Assembly: GCF_028769735.1 (NCBI RefSeq)
Contig: NC_088170.1
Location: 54,965,585 to 55,029,584 of the forward strand
Length of the DNA stretch: 64,000 nucleotides
Origin: Zonotrichia leucophrys gambelii
Taxonomy: Eukaryota; Chordata; Aves; Passeriformes; Passerellidae
Direction: 5' to 3'
Both the position numbers and the translations under genes were made by a program. The notes below the pieces were generated by a model. It saw only the letters and a program-made list of their open reading frames with translations. It was not told where the DNA came from and ran no database searches. Of the stretch, positions 34,966 through 47,810 are shown one piece after another. Position 1 is the first letter of the stretch. Each line of letters begins with the position of its first letter.

Positions 34966-37389
34966 AAGTGTGCATGTAATAATCTGTGTACTCCTAATTA
35001 CTGAGAAGTTGTTAGGCATTGGACTCCCTCTGAATGATACTGCAGGGGATTTTGGGGAAAAATATTATAAACAGCATGACTGCCATCAGAGAGTTGTATG
35101 AGAAAACCCTTAACAAATTTGATTTCTTTGGAGGCACTACTCTGCAAGGCCTATAGGACACACTTTCATTTAATCTGTAATATTTTCCAGTGGCTATTTT
35201 CCAGTGGCTTACATCCATTTTTGTGATTTGCATGCCCCTACACTGTACACTACCGTGTGCGTACAAGGCTAGCAAACACAAGACTGCAGTGGATACAAGG
35301 CTACACGAAATTAATCATAAAAACAAAGTCACAAATCTGTTACCACCTTTCAGCCAAAGAAGTGACAGGATATCTTATTATGCTATTACTTATGTTGTAA
35401 TTCCTCCCTTATTTTCTTTTGTATGTCAGTGTTCCTTTATATTTTCCAACATTTCAATGCTCTAGGCTGAAGATTAGAGTCTTTATCAAATGTGTCCTCT
35501 TAATACTGAAATACTTTTCAGTGTCCTTGGCAAATTCAACTGGCTAGCACAAGCATTATTGTAAATCCCTGATGCTATTGATGGTTATTGTACTAATTTA
35601 GACTAGTGAGAATATGCATGGTAAATCGTGCTTAGGCCTGGTTTTCATTCCAATGTCTCTAAGTCACATCTTCTGTTCTTATATGTACTTCAAAAGAAAA
35701 AAAAAGATATTTTCCATGTATATATTATTTAAGACCTGTCTCACTAAAGACAGCGTCATCCTAACAAATACAAAAAAAACTCCATACTAATTTTTTCTAC
35801 AATTAAGTAGTACATGCCTCCTTTTTCTAATATAAATCTAATTCTTTGAAAATTAGAAAGGCCTACAGAAGGAAACTTCATTTGCCAGTAAATAATTTAC
35901 TTTCATTCTCAGTATAAAAATACATGAGGCAATAAACTATAGATTTTTAACTGAATTCAAAATGTGTTCTAGAAGCAAATAATTCTGTCTGGTTTGCTGG
36001 GAGTTCTTTCAATAAGCCTTTCAACCTAATATATAGCCTCAAAAGCATGAAGAAAGAAAAACTTTATTTCTTTTTACTGATTTTTTTTCTGAGTTTTTTA
36101 AGTTTATCTTTCATATATATGGAAAAAGCACCTAAATTTTCACAGCAAGCAGAATGAAAAATACAGAAACATTGGGGTATTTAATTGAAAACAGATTAAA
36201 CAGCTGCGGTATCTCCTTTTCTGTATATATCCTCCCATTTTCCATATGCAATAAGCAGAAAAATGATGCTGAAAATAGTTGCGCTCACAGTGTGTTAGGT
36301 TGTACTATTGATAAGAGAAGGGACAATACAGCAGTGTTTTTAACATAAAAGATCACAAGTACTGTAAATCATGCACACATAGAATACTTCCTGCTAGTTT
36401 GCTTTGCTTAGTAAAGTTACATATAGATTCATGTATATATCTCTGTATATATACCTTAAAAAAAAGATGAAATTACAGTTTATGTTAAGCTATAAATTTA
36501 AACTAGAAGACTAAAATTTCTTCTGATGGAAATAGGGATTAAGGAATTAGAGATGAGCTATTTTCTATAGTTTCAACAACGTTGTTAAATACTCACAAAA
36601 TACACTAACCACTGGGAGAAGCAGGTAAAAGACAAGAATGTGATTCTTCAGAAGAATAAAACTTTCACTTTAGTTATCCTTCAAAGTTTTTAATGTACAA
36701 AATTTTATCTGCAGCCTGATTCATAGAGTTATTTGGTGTCAGATGGAGAATCATTGCTGGTCCAGTTGGATGTTCTGCTTTTTTTCCTGTGTTACTGCTG
36801 CTGGAACTTGTGTCTGTTGGCAAAAGCCGTTTATATATTTAAGAAGAAATATGTTCCCTACTTGTCTTTAAAGTGTATGACATTGCACCAGGAGCTGTTC
36901 TCTATTAGGTGAGAAAAAGCAGTGTTGCTGTGACTTGAATGGGTGGGGTAGATCTTAAAGATTGAACTTTAAAGCTGAATACAGCTGAATCAGCTTTTCT
37001 ACTGCCACTCTCTAGACTGTCTATCCAGAAGGATTTGTTCTGTAAGACCACTGCACTGTGTCTCTCTAAATATTTTCTCAGTATTCATGTCTCTGAAAGT
37101 TTTCAGCATTTTGGTCAATTGCAAAGAAACTGTATAAAATCCAGTTAGGATTTTGTTGTTGCTCGTGTTAGAGAGCTGTAGAATTCAAAAGGATAGCCAG
37201 TAAATATATATGGTTAGTTAGGATTCAATCATTGAAAGCTTGCTTTGTAGGTGCACTTTGCTGGGCACTGCTTATGCTTCCTTGGGAATCAATTGACAAG
37301 ATTTAATTCTTTGCTTTCTAAAAAGTTAATACAAAAACTATTTTTTTATTGACTCCCATTCACCAACCTGTTAGACACTGGTCTCATAC

Positions 37390-37422
<33 letters not shown>

Positions 37423-39199
37423 AAAAAAACCAAAAAACCAAACAATTAGAATAATCCATAATCTTTATAGCTTCTCTGAGCTTTATTCTTTGCAGCTTCC
37501 TTTTCTGACAAATGTTTAATGGGTTATTTTTTTACTTCATTGCCATTTTTCGCGAGTTAGCATATGTATTGCAAACAGAAAAACAAAATCATCATGACAA
37601 AAGGCTACATACTACATATGTAGAATGTAGTACTTGCAGATTTAGCTCACTGAATTCCCCCCCCATTTGTTTAGTGGCTGTAATAAGAGACTGTTAGGTC
37701 CTGGGTTTAGTTTTAGCTAGCATCCTATGCCAGCTTGTTAAAACACTTATCAAAACCTGGATGCTGCAATGCATAGACAACTGTCTGCTCAACTATACTT
37801 GTCCTGGATATGTAAAAAGGGTTAAGCCCACAGGCAACTTTATTATTGCATTGCTTCTGGGGCTGCAGCTGGCTCCATATTACTGTCCTTCGCACACTCA
37901 TTTTGGCTAATCTAGAGGCACATTCTCATTCCTATTATAAACTTTTCTGGTACGGTGGTTTTGGAGAGGATTTTTGCATGTTATAGATATTTTCTTGATT
38001 TTCTCTTTACAATGCAAGAAAAAGAAAATGCTTTTTTTAAAGGAGAAACTAGTCACTGCACCGTTGTGAAAAGACTTTGAAGTCAGTGGCAAAGAACTAT
38101 GACCCTCTGAGAGCCGCTGCATATACTTGACACCTTTTGCTCAATCATAACTGTTTTTTCACTGTGTGATAATTTTGCTCCATGTGGCTGTTCAGCTAGG
38201 TTGTGGTGAAGTATGCCTCAACCAGCTTTGAGAACAGTAGGCTAAATCTCACTACAGATGGAGTCTGGTGGAGAGCTATTAATCAAATAGCCAATTAGCC
38301 ATCTCTCATGATAGCAGGTTTCAACGCCGTGTGATACAGCACATACCAGCTGTATTGTACCAAACTGATCATCTTTTGGGAAAAGTTGCACACAGGCACT
38401 GAAGTCTGAACACCCAAACTTCCTCTGCATGTGAATCTTACCATCCATCTTTCTGCTGCAATGAATTTATTAGAATCATTTGTCTTAGAAAGTATCATCC
38501 ATTTGAAATTAGAACTTAAAATAATATGCAGTATCTTGTAAAACAGAAAATAAAGAAGAAAATTTTTTGAGATTTTTTTAACAAACTAGAAAGATTTCTG
38601 CTAAATTCTATTCTAAGTATAAATTCTACAAGTTCTTCCTTAAAAATATTTGTTATTTTTGTTTTTTTTATAATATTTGTTAACATTGTTATGAAATCAG
38701 TTGCTTAGTCAAAAGCATCCACATCAAGAAAACAAAAGCATCATATGGGCAGCAGTACAGTGGATATAAAAAGAAAAAAAAAACCAACAAAAACCTTGAG
38801 ACATGAAGATTGAAATAAAAGGGACAAGTAGGGAGAGTAAAATAGGAAGAATTTATTAATATGAGTAAAATAAGAGAAAATTTAACCAGCAGGAAAGGAA
38901 AGAACTATACTTGCCTGCTTCACCTCTGGAGAAGTATGAGTAACAAGACCAAAGACTCCTGCTGTAATTATTCTACTTGAGGAAAGTAGCTCTAAGTTCT
39001 GCCTTGGGCTTCATAAGATCTGTCTGCCAAAGGCAGTACAAGAGATGCTGAGAAACAGCAACACTTCTCTCTGAACTCTTTGCCCAAAAGTTATGTTTAG
39101 CTTCCTTCTTTTGTTTTCACTGCCTACATCCCTCAGCTTGTTGAAAGACTAGATCTTATTTCAGAAGGAAAGACAGGGAATGAAGATGTTTCACTGAGG
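34966..39199. other. Unique noncoding stretch, 4.2 kb
   Basis: No recognised gene or retroelement. A 13-bp tandem duplication (TTTTCCAGTGGCT twice, about 35184-35212), a 31-nt A run (37391-37421) and A/C-rich low-complexity tracts are the only visible structure. ORFs up to 91 codons have no recognisable content. Confidence 0.5.
37391..37444 (+). repeat. A31 run followed by A/C-rich tail
   Basis: Thirty-one consecutive A (37391-37421), then CAAAAAAACC and CAAAAAACC units. It could be a decayed retroposon poly(A), but no retrocopy is recognisable to its left; simple microsatellite growth is equally likely. Confidence 0.9.
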
Positions 39200-39841
39200 A
39201 TATAAAAATGAACTAATTGTCTCCTACCATACCATTCCTTCTCAGGTTTTTACCCTGTTGCAGAATGGGGTGCCTCTCACAGTTTCAGCATGAGTTCTTT
39301 CTGGAGGATACATTCCTTCAGGCAACAGGCTGCTCCAGAGTGGGTCCGCTCACAGGGTCATGGTTCCTGCTAGAGAACCTGTTCATTAGTGGGTTCCTCT
39401 CCATGGGCTACAGTTCCTGCCAGGACTCTGCTCTGGCAAGGGATTTCAATGGTCTGCAGCTTCTTCCCTTTTGCTTCAGGGATATCCTTCACAGGCTGCA
39501 CATGGACCTCTGCTACACCGCGGGCTGCAGGGGAATCTGCTCTGGTGCCTGGAGCACCTGCTCCCCCTCCTTCACTCCTCACTGACCTGTGTGTCTACAG
39601 GGCTGTTTCTCACTTATTTTTTCACTCCTTTCACTCACAGCTGCTCTACAGTGCTCCTACTTTTTCTTAAATATGTTTACACAGAGGCACCACCACTGTC
39701 ACTCTGGGGTGAGCTTTGTCGAGCTGGATTTGGAGCTGCATGGAGTTGTCTGTGTCTGATATGGGCATCTTGTGGTATTTTCTTACAGAAGCCACTCCTG
39801 CAGCTCACCTGCTATCAACACCTTGTTGTGTAAACCCAGTC
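39200..39841. mobile_element. Degraded avian LTR relic, second family
   Basis: Divergent copy of an avian repeat I recognise by the anchors CAGGCTGCTCCAGAGTGGGT, GGTTCCTCTCCATGGGCT, GGGCTGCAGGGGAATCTGCT, GGTGCCTGGAGCACCTGCTC, CTTCTTAAATATGTTTACAC and CAGAAGCCACTCCTGCAG, ending about GTAAACCCAGT (39831-39841). The last part has the look of an LTR terminus. Overlapping ORFs of 70-122 codons on both strands at 39217-39833 result from this GC-richer text and are not genes. The left limit is approximate. Orientation is uncertain. Confidence 0.6.
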
Positions 39842-41185
39842 CTTAAGCAAATTACGTTATAGAGCTGTAGTATCAATTTAAGTGTAAATTTCACAAGCAG
39901 TTCCAAAGAAAAGAAACCCATATGCAAGTGAAGGATTTTATCACAATACAGGCCTGATTTGACTATAAGAATCCTGTGTGAAGGGAACAATGGCCTGATC
40001 CAAAGCCAAATTAACCCATTTACTGTGTTTCTGATGAATACAAAATACGTTAATAGAAATCAGTCCATTAATTTTACATTGTCTCAGAAAATATTTTGGT
40101 TTATTTTTTTACTTTCAAAGTAAAAAAATATTTTGATTTACTTTTTTTACTTTTACTTGCCCAACATTCCTAAAAAAAAAAAAAAAAGTTACTAGACACC
40201 ACTGAAAGGGTAAGCACGCAAAAAAAACCCCTAAAAATTATATAAAGAGGAATATACAAGTTAATTATTAGCTGTCCTTTCACCACAGGGAACAATGGCT
40301 CATCTTGAAAAAACATCCACCTGGTATCAAATGGATAACAGGAATCCCTAAACTATCCACAAAGTAAAGTATGAACTGCAGTTCTCTCTTTTTGCAATTA
40401 AGACTAATTGCTCATTTGGCCCTAAAATCTTGGTTTTTTAAGCCTGTAATCTACTTACTTTCTATTCTCTCTGTTTAAAAGAAAGAATAAAAGTAATTAT
40501 TGTCAGAAATAGTAAACTCATATTAATCACAATTACAAGGAGTAATGTCTGATTATAACTTTTAATCAATCATGCTGTTCCATGTTTAACTCAGTAATGT
40601 TGGGACCACTAGAGTGGACAGCCATCTGTGCCTCTGTAAAATTAGAAATATGATGAATTATAGCTACAAGTAGTTTAAGACTATACTATGAATACAAATC
40701 ATTAGAGCTGTGGCAATTTTAACATACTGCCAAAATCATTTTATCAGCTGTGTTTGCTGTTCTCCTCATGGAAAAAAAAAAAGTACCAAGAGAAAGATCC
40801 ACACTTCACTCATCAGCTTTTAATAATGATCTACGATGAATGAAAAGACAAAGTTCTCCTGACTTTCTGTTTACATAGCACGAATCCCTTCAGTCATAGT
40901 CAATGCTACAGTCTGAAGATTACAGTCTGCCCTTATCTCAGATGGCCGCTACCTAAAGTCTGTTAAGCTTCCAGACTCTCAAATAATGTATCTCAAGTGT
41001 TACATTCAGCCAAGTTGCTGCATATTCACCAGTATGGCTAAAAGAAGAGTCAAATATCTTTGGAGATTTCACTGATTTGTCAAAATGATAAACTTTGACA
41101 CATGAAAATGGCAAATGAAACAACAGATAAAATACAACAGCATTCTTAGGACCACTTTAGGTATCTGCTGTTATTTCAGAGGCTA
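39842..41185. other. Unique noncoding stretch
   Basis: AT-rich, no gene recognised. Contains an inverted repeat with 14-bp arms and a single central base (40102-40130) and an A15 run near 40173-40187. Confidence 0.55.
40102..40130. repeat. Near-perfect palindrome, 14-bp arms
   Basis: TATTTTTTTACTTT (40102-40115), one base, then its exact reverse complement (40117-40130). The surrounding text is a rough direct repeat of ATATTTTG-GTTTA/ATTTA motifs, so it may have arisen by local slippage. Confidence 0.9.
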
Positions 41186-41576
41186 AAAGAATCATTCAGG
41201 TTGGAAGGGACTCTAAGAGATCCCCAGTCAAACTCCTACTGAAGGCAAGAACACCACAAAGTCTTTGGTCAGACATGGTTGATCGGGGACTTATTTTCTC
41301 CCAAGCATGGAGAGAGAATGCACAATAACTCTGGGTAGCCTGGGTCATGGACTGAGAGTCCTTGTGGGAGAAGGTTTATCCTTACAGGCAGTGAGAACTC
41401 CCCTTGGTTCAATTAATTTCCTTTGTCTCTGTTGTCTTATCTTGTGCCACTGTGCAGGGCCTGGCTCCATCCTCTCCATTGCCTGCCCATGTAGCGGAGC
41501 AGCTTTTTCCATACTAAGCTGTCCTTGCTCCAGGATGAACAAGATCAGCTCTCTCGTGACCTACACCAAACTCCCA
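41186..41576 (-). mobile_element. CR1 LINE fragment, 3' part (left of nested LTR)
   Basis: Antisense CR1. The left end GAATCATTCAGGTTGGAAGG is the typical CR1 3' terminus. The text continues with GTGCAGGGCCTGGCTCCATC and TTGCTCCAGGATGAACAAGA, matching CR1 3' UTR order. It breaks off at 41576 where an LTR starts, and matching CR1 text resumes after 42172. Confidence 0.8.
41571..41576. repeat. Target-site duplication, left copy (CTCCCA)
   Basis: CTCCCA just before the TG start of the LTR; repeated exactly at 42167-42172. Six bases fit ERVK-type integration. Confidence 0.75.
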
Positions 41577-42166
41577 TGTTGTGGTGTGTTTTTAGCTTCA
41601 GGGTCCCTTCCTCAGGTGCGCCAATATTCGCTTCTCCCTTCCCCCTCGCCCCTTGCTGAGTGTGCCCTGTCAATCAGGCTTAACATCCCAGCAAGGCGTC
41701 GTGTGGTTGGTCAAGTTCAAAAGATGCTCCTCAGGCCTGGGGGACATTGGACCGTATAGGTGTCCCTAGTCCCTTGAGACCCTGCCCCTTTCACCTGGTT
41801 GGTAGCTCACCTGTCCCCTCCCCTTCCCCTGTCCCTGAGCTTAAAAGGTTAATCAGACCATGCGGCCGGGATTCTGTTGGAGCAGTTGCCCCGTTCAGAC
41901 CTCTGTAACCATGGAATAAACATCTGGACATTAAAACCCTCCAGCGGAATCCTCTCCTTTCTCTCTTCACCATCGCCAGAAGCTCTCTCTCCTGAGGTAA
42001 ACGGAGTTCCTGACAAGCCTGGACTTGTTCAGTGCCCTGCTGCTATCTCCAGCAGCCAAGGTATCTCTGGGGTGATTTACACCACAGTGCCGCCTTTGGC
42101 CCAGCAGCGAGGGCAGACTGGCCCAGGCACCATCTAACTGGTAATATTGGGATTTCTATTCCAATA
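41577..42166 (+). mobile_element. Solo LTR, ERVK-like, inserted into a CR1
   Basis: A 590-bp element beginning TGTTGTGG and ending TTCCAATA (the final CA apparently mutated to TA). It is flanked by identical CTCCCA hexamers. Plus orientation: a TATA-like CTTAAAAGG near 41840, an AATAAA poly(A) signal at 41915-41920, and a splice-donor-like GAGGTAAACG near 41994-42003. CR1 text in the same orientation lies on both sides, so the LTR landed inside an older CR1. No internal retroviral genes are present. ORFs of 60-150 codons across it and the CR1 are incidental. Boundaries rest on the duplication and the CR1 continuity; the subfamily is not identified. Confidence 0.75.
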
Positions 42167-42172
42167 CTCCCA
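42167..42172. repeat. Target-site duplication, right copy (CTCCCA)
   Basis: Exact repeat of 41571-41576. Confidence 0.75.
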
Positions 42173-42345
42173 CTGTAGTGGGCCTACACTGCACTTGGTC
42201 CAGTATTGTCACGTCTTTCAAGTACTGGAAGATCAAAACTAGATCCAGTACTCTGCATGTATAGAACGAATAAATGCTGAATGAATGGAGATAACTAGGT
42301 TTACCAGTTTACCAGCTGTGCCTCTGATAATATAGCCCAGGATGT
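42173..42345 (-). mobile_element. CR1 LINE fragment (right of nested LTR)
   Basis: Continuation of the antisense CR1 interrupted at 41576. GTCCAGTATTGTCACGTCTT, AGTACTGGAAGATCAAAACT and AGATCCAGTACTCTGCATGT match the CR1 3' region that lies next in order (usually CTTGTACTGGGGAGCCCAGAACTGGA). AGCCCAGGATGTATTTAA is also typical. It ends about 42345. Confidence 0.8.
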
Positions 42346-45300
42346 ATTTAATTTTCTTTACTGGTAAATCAAGAACATCTTTAAAATGTATGTAAATACA
42401 TGTCCGGTGGTTACTGTTTTCAAATCCCTATTGCCCTGCAGAAACACATTGTAAAAGTACGTCTGCTTTTATTTCTCATTCTTGGTCTCAAAATAAAGAT
42501 ATTGCCTATTCTCACTCCCAACTACTGTGAATTTTCTCTTCCTTTACATTTTCTTAATTGTGAAATTAAGAAATGTGAATTGTTTGGTTTCCCTATTTCA
42601 AATGACCACTATAAATATGTATTTAAAGCAGACATGGAGAGCAAAGATGTGATGAGGATATTTTCTCCAACAGTATTTTCGAATCATTGGATAAATATAT
42701 TCCCTTAAAAAACACAGACAATAATAACCTTGAAAATTTTAGAATTTAACAGCTTTTCTCCTTGGTGTATGTGGATAACTATTCAGGATGATGTTTTACC
42801 AGAAACATTAGAAGTTTCTGTTATTATTAAAAGGTACCACAGCCTGTACTATTTTTTGACACACTGTCTCAGCTCCTGACAAAGCTGACAGCTCTCTTTG
42901 AGAATCTGAAGATAATAGAGATAGGAACAGGGCTACATGCATGACTTTGTGCTTATTTGAGAGATCTGGTTTGGAGAAAAGCTAGCATTCAAATAAGAAA
43001 CTGGACTCTAATCTTAATTATGTGAAAAAATTACTCTGCAAACAGTAGTCTTTCATCAAAACATGTGATCAGATTTAGCTCCAAATGTCATTGTGTTGGT
43101 TCATTTTTTTAATGTTTAGATAAAGAGCTTTGGATAACTGGATAGCTCAATGTCAAGAAAAAGAGATAAAGATGTTTGCCTTTAAATAATTTTTTGGTGA
43201 TCCTTAGTAATTAAAAAATTTTGAGAAAAAAACCCAATACACATACCATCTTAGTTCTTGGAATGATTTGCGTATTATATTAGCTTCATTTTTCTGAAGC
43301 TTCCTATAGTAACTTCATGGTAAGCATAGTCATAATCTATGAATTTTGAAAGAATATGTAAAAGAATCAATAAAAAAAAGAGAAAAACCTAACCTTTGTC
43401 ATTAATGTTTTCAGTGCTTGCCTGCTCTTACATAGAAAGATATGTTTTATTTTCAGTCTGTGTTATATTTCATCATAATGAGCACAAAAAATGCAAATAT
43501 GAATCGATTTTATGCAGAGGTCAGTACAAGGGACAAGCAATCTGTGAAAAAGTTAGCAGTCTTAAGTAAGAAAAGTAATTAGAAAGATGACCATAACCTT
43601 TCCTCAATGAATAGCAATAATAAATTACTTCCTTGGTGGTTTTGTGACCCTGTCAAGCTGGAAAGGTGGTCTTTCCCAAGTGGATCTATGTTTCGATCCC
43701 TTTTGTAATCACAGTCTCACAGCTGTGGAAAATAGTACCATTTATTAATTGATCCCTGTTTGCTTTCATCTGTAGTGGGCAAGAAGCACTCAGGTTCATT
43801 TTCGATTGTTGTGAAAGGCTCTTGGGAGAAAAAGTGGGGATATTTGTCAACCTTGGGTCTTGAATGTTGTTTTTCTTACTTCTTGGTATTGTTGCTTGAG
43901 TCATTCACTTGTCAGTGTCACAGCAGGCTTAAGAGCAAGAGAAAATTATAGCTTTAGCAGTCAGCTCTACTGCACAAAGCACATGAAAAATGTCCTCCCA
44001 AAACTAGCATTGGTGTTTAGAGTTTCATTTAAAATATCATCCAGTAAAATATATATTTAAGAAAATCTATTTGTATATATTAATTTGAGGTTTTTCCTGC
44101 TAGCACAAACATTTATTGTGAAAGAGAGCCACTGGTTAATAAGCACTGTAATTGGCATTGAGTACTTTGAGGCTTTTGAGTCTTAAGGAATCCCAGACAA
44201 ATACAGTGACTCGAACCTCACTGCCTGGTCTGGGTTAGAGAGGCTCTCACTCCTGTGAGACAGGATGCTACAGCTGTTTTAACATTTCATTGAGGCATAG
44301 AAGAAAAAAACCCACATTCAGTTTATTTTCAAGCAGTACATCCCCTAATGCAGTACCTGAGAACAGTCTGTGCATTAATACATCTGATTAATTTAGCTGT
44401 CCTGATTTCAAAGCACTTCTGCCTACAGGCTACTATTTAGGAACTTTCATAAATAGACTTCTTGACTATGTTTCCTAGGCCATATTAAAGTTTACCTCCC
44501 TCACAAGGTTTTGAGACAGACCGTTTCCTGGTATTAGTATTTCTTGCTCTGCCTTCAACAGAATTATAGGAAATAGCAAGTTAGAGATTAGAAGATAAGA
44601 GACTCATTCTGTGTATTCAAGAAAACAAAAATTAAAAAATAATCAGAGAACTATAGACCAACATTGGGGAATTTTGGTGCTCCAACCAAAACTTTTTCTG
44701 GAAATCTAAAATTGCATTATTCGACAGAAACAGCATTAAGTAAGCATATTCACTCTGAGCTATGATATATATGCTGGAAAAATATTTAACTGCAAAAAGT
44801 CAGCAATAGAAAAGGGAAACTACAACTTTTAAGTGATTACATCTCTGCCTATATCTCAAATTAATCAATTTTGTGGCTTATATCTTCACACAATTTCTAA
44901 AACAACAATAATGATTGAACAAGTGCCTCCGGTAGATCAATTAAATAGTTACTAATGTATACTGGAATAATTATTTTATTCTTGTATTTCTAAAACTAAC
45001 ATCAATGTATAGATTTTCAAAAGTTGACAGGAAAAAAATCTTTTTCTTTAAGTAAAGCCTGATCTTGGTTAATCAACTGGCTACAAATGAGAAGTTGAAT
45101 CCAAAGTTCTGAAATTATTCTGATATTTGTAGATGCAAATTTACAGTATCCATTTTTTGAGTTAGATATACAGTTGGTGAACTCACAAGTTTCCTCTCAT
45201 TTGGAGACAAAAAGTTCATATGAATAAATTTTGATATTTAATTTATTTAGATTTCAAGCCAGGTGTCATTCCTTGGAGAAATTAATACAAAAAATTTCCC

Positions 45301-46491
45301 ATTCAGGGCACTTCAATTTTCAGGATGTAGTAGAAAAATCTAAATAAAATTCTAGGTTCCTATAAGGCAGAAACTGTAGATTTTACTGGTAAGACCTTCC
45401 CACCCCCAGGATTTTAATAAAAAACATATACTAGCAGAATATCTGGAAGGTTTCTAGGGAATTTTCTCTCCAAGGCACGTCCTCAGTCATATATCTGGCT
45501 TTAAAAATGCTAAGAGACAAACTAAATATCTTCATATTTTATTGTAGGCTATGAGAATGACCTGCAAGAATAGATTTCCAAAATACAATTATTAAATCTT
45601 GTAAACATCAGGGGATTGAGAATCCTTTTTAGGCTGCAGTCTTTTCACATGGGCAAAGTCCAAAAGACCATCGAGAATGTAGTGTTTATGTTCAATGAGC
45701 TGCCAAAATGTAATTAATTTTTTTGGAATACTTACATGTTATCAAATTTGAAAGAAAAAAAGCATCATAAAGGAAAAGGGAATGCAATTTATCATACTAA
45801 AATAAGTACACTGAAGAAATGTGGGCTTTATGTTAGAGACACTGCCAACAACCAGTCATGCATGTCTATTCTTCTGCCAGTGTTAATCTTGTGCATTGTA
45901 CTTTTCTTTCTTTCAATTTTGACAATTTTTTTTGTTCTATTTGAAAAATACAAAGAAAAGGAACATAGGACATGTGGGTGGAAACAGGCTGGGAAGAAGT
46001 ATAAAAAAAAAGGAATGTCTGAAAGAGAAAAAAAAAGGTGGAAGAAAAGGCCAAGTTTAAATATTTAGGCTAAGTAAAAGTCACTTAGATAAGCATCAGT
46101 ATTCCAGGTTTCTTAACAAATTGTACTTAATCTAGTTTCATAAAATTGAAAAATATCCTTCCTTGCAATCTGCTTTTGTTCTGCCCTGATATTTTGTACA
46201 ATAGAACACATTTCCACCCACATTTTGGTAAGTATGCCAGGTGCGGAGCTCACAAGTTATAGCTTCATCATTTTTTTTTCTCTGATGTATGCAGGTCTTC
46301 CTTTTAACATCAGAGGAGAGAGAAATATACATTTCAAGTAAGAGATTGAAATGTAACTAATTCACAAAAGTTACCAGGGCAGTTACAGTCCCTTAAAGTA
46401 AAAACCTTAAAACCTCAAAACTCAAAAAAACCCCAAACTTAAAACCTCATTGTTTCTCAAGTGTTTAAATGTTTAGCAGTCAACAGGAAGG
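42346..46491. other. Unique noncoding stretch, 4.1 kb
   Basis: No recognised gene or mobile element. ORFs at 42400-42708 (102 codons) and 45736-46068 (110 codons) were considered; neither is recognised. Confidence 0.5.
45736..46068 (+). other. Unassigned 110-codon ORF with one hydrophobic segment
   Basis: The translation has a basic N-terminal part, then a 26-residue hydrophobic stretch at about residues 44-69 (SILLPVLILCIVLFFLSIL followed by TIFFVLF), then a Lys/Arg/Glu-rich tail. This looks like a single-pass membrane layout, but the segments are made of T-rich and A-rich DNA runs that would produce the same pattern by chance. No family recognised, no splice context, no upstream promoter evident. 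Confidence 0.1.
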
Positions 46492-47810
46492 TCACAGAAT
46501 CACAGGATGATAAAGGCTGGAAGGGACCACTGGGGATAACCTATGCCAACCCCTGCTAAAGCAAGTTCATCCAGAGCACATTGCACAAGGTTCCATCCAG
46601 GTGGAGCTCCAGAGGAGATTCCACAACCTCTCTGGAAAACCTGTTCCTGTATTCTGTCACCCTCCAAGGAAAGTTATTTCCTCATATTAGAGATGACAGC
46701 CTGTAGCTTCCTGGATTCCCCAGGAAGATGGGAGTGACATTGGCTTTCCTCCAGTCCTAAGGCACGTCTCTTATTTTCCATGAATTTTCAAAGATAATGG
46801 ATTTGTGCATGTTGTTTTTATGAATGTTCCCTAACCCAATCGTCCTCCAACATGGGAAATTCTTCCTTTTTCCAGACTTTATCAGTTGCGGTGGATTCAC
46901 ATTCTCCCTAACCTATTTTTCATGCTGATGTACTTGAAAAAGTCTTTTGTTATTCTTGACATTCTTTGCCAGATTTAATTCCAATTGAACCTTAGCCTTC
47001 CTTGTTGCATCTCTGCATACTTTGACTGTTCTTATACATATGTCCTGTTCCCTTTTCCATAAACCTTCTTCCATCTGAGTTTTGCCAGAAGCTCTTCACT
47101 CACCATGCAGGTCTCTTGCCCCCTCTGTGTGATTTCTTACTTAGAGGGGTGCACCTCTCTTGAGCTTGGAAGAAGTGATTCTTAGATATTAAACAACTCT
47201 TTTAGACCCCTTCCTAACTTTTAGATTTCTGTCCCATCAGATTCCTCCAAGGAGGTCTTTGAAGAGCTCAAAGTCAACTGTCCTGAAGTCCAGGGTCACA
47301 GCTCCACTTTTTGTCATGCATTCTCCACATGAGATGCTGAACTCCACAATCTCATGGTCACTTCAAGCCAAGGATGTCCCCAGCCAGTCCTTTTTTAATA
47401 TAGGTCCAGCAATACAATTTTCTTTGTTGGCTTCTTCATCATCTGTATCAAAACATTATCATTGGTGCTCTTCAGGAAGTTCCTGGACTGTGTGTGTCTA
47501 GCTGTGTTGTCTTTCCAGCAGATATCTGTTCCCCATGAGAACCAGGCCTGTGATTCTGAGCCTTCTTCCAGCTATCTACACAAGGCCTCGTTGCCTTCCT
47601 CTTCCTGCTCAGGTGGCCCATAGTACCCACACACAACTGTGTCACCCATGTTAGCCTGCTCCTTAATTCTTACCTGTGAGCTCTCCACTTGTTTTTCACA
47701 CCCAGGCAGATGTGAAAATCCAGATGTGAATATCTTGATGCAATCCAGTTTCTTGCTTACACAAAGAGCATCTCCACCACCTCACCTTGATTCAAGTCTT
47801 GATTAGACAA
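46492..47810 (-). mobile_element. CR1 LINE, 3' end joined to ORF2 5' (endonuclease) region
   Basis: The left end is the CR1 3' terminus in antisense (CACAGAATCACAGGATGATA, then GGCTGGAAGGGACCACTGGG). After about 46690 the text is the far 5' side of a CR1 ORF2 in antisense: CTGTCCTGAAGTCCAGGGTC, CTCATGGTCACTTCAAGCCA, AGGTCCAGCAATACAAT, CAGGAAGTTCCTGGACTG, TGTTGTCTTTCCAGCAGATA and a segment reading GGCCCATAGTACCCACACAC, the antisense of the endonuclease GVYYRPP region, here decayed. The RT region between is missing. No intact frame. Right edge approximate. Confidence 0.8.

Noticed and set aside
34463..35004. Plus-strand ORFs of 122-129 codons
   Set aside because: Antisense readings of the CR1 at 34075-34965.
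35184..35212. Tandem duplication TTTTCCAGTGGCT
   Set aside because: A 13-bp two-copy duplication is ordinary replication slippage and carries no further signal.
37391..37444. Processed pseudogene with poly(A) tail
   Set aside because: A long A run is present, but no coding or UTR-like source sequence is recognisable to its left and no flanking duplication was found.
39217..39833. Cluster of 70-122-codon ORFs on both strands
   Set aside because: They overlap in several frames over an LTR relic and share no family resemblance.
41307..41759. 150-codon ORF
   Set aside because: It spans the junction between CR1 3' UTR and the nested LTR, so it cannot be an ancestral gene.
45736..46068. Small membrane-protein gene
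   Set aside because: The hydrophobic stretch is T-rich DNA and the basic tail A-rich DNA; no supporting context.
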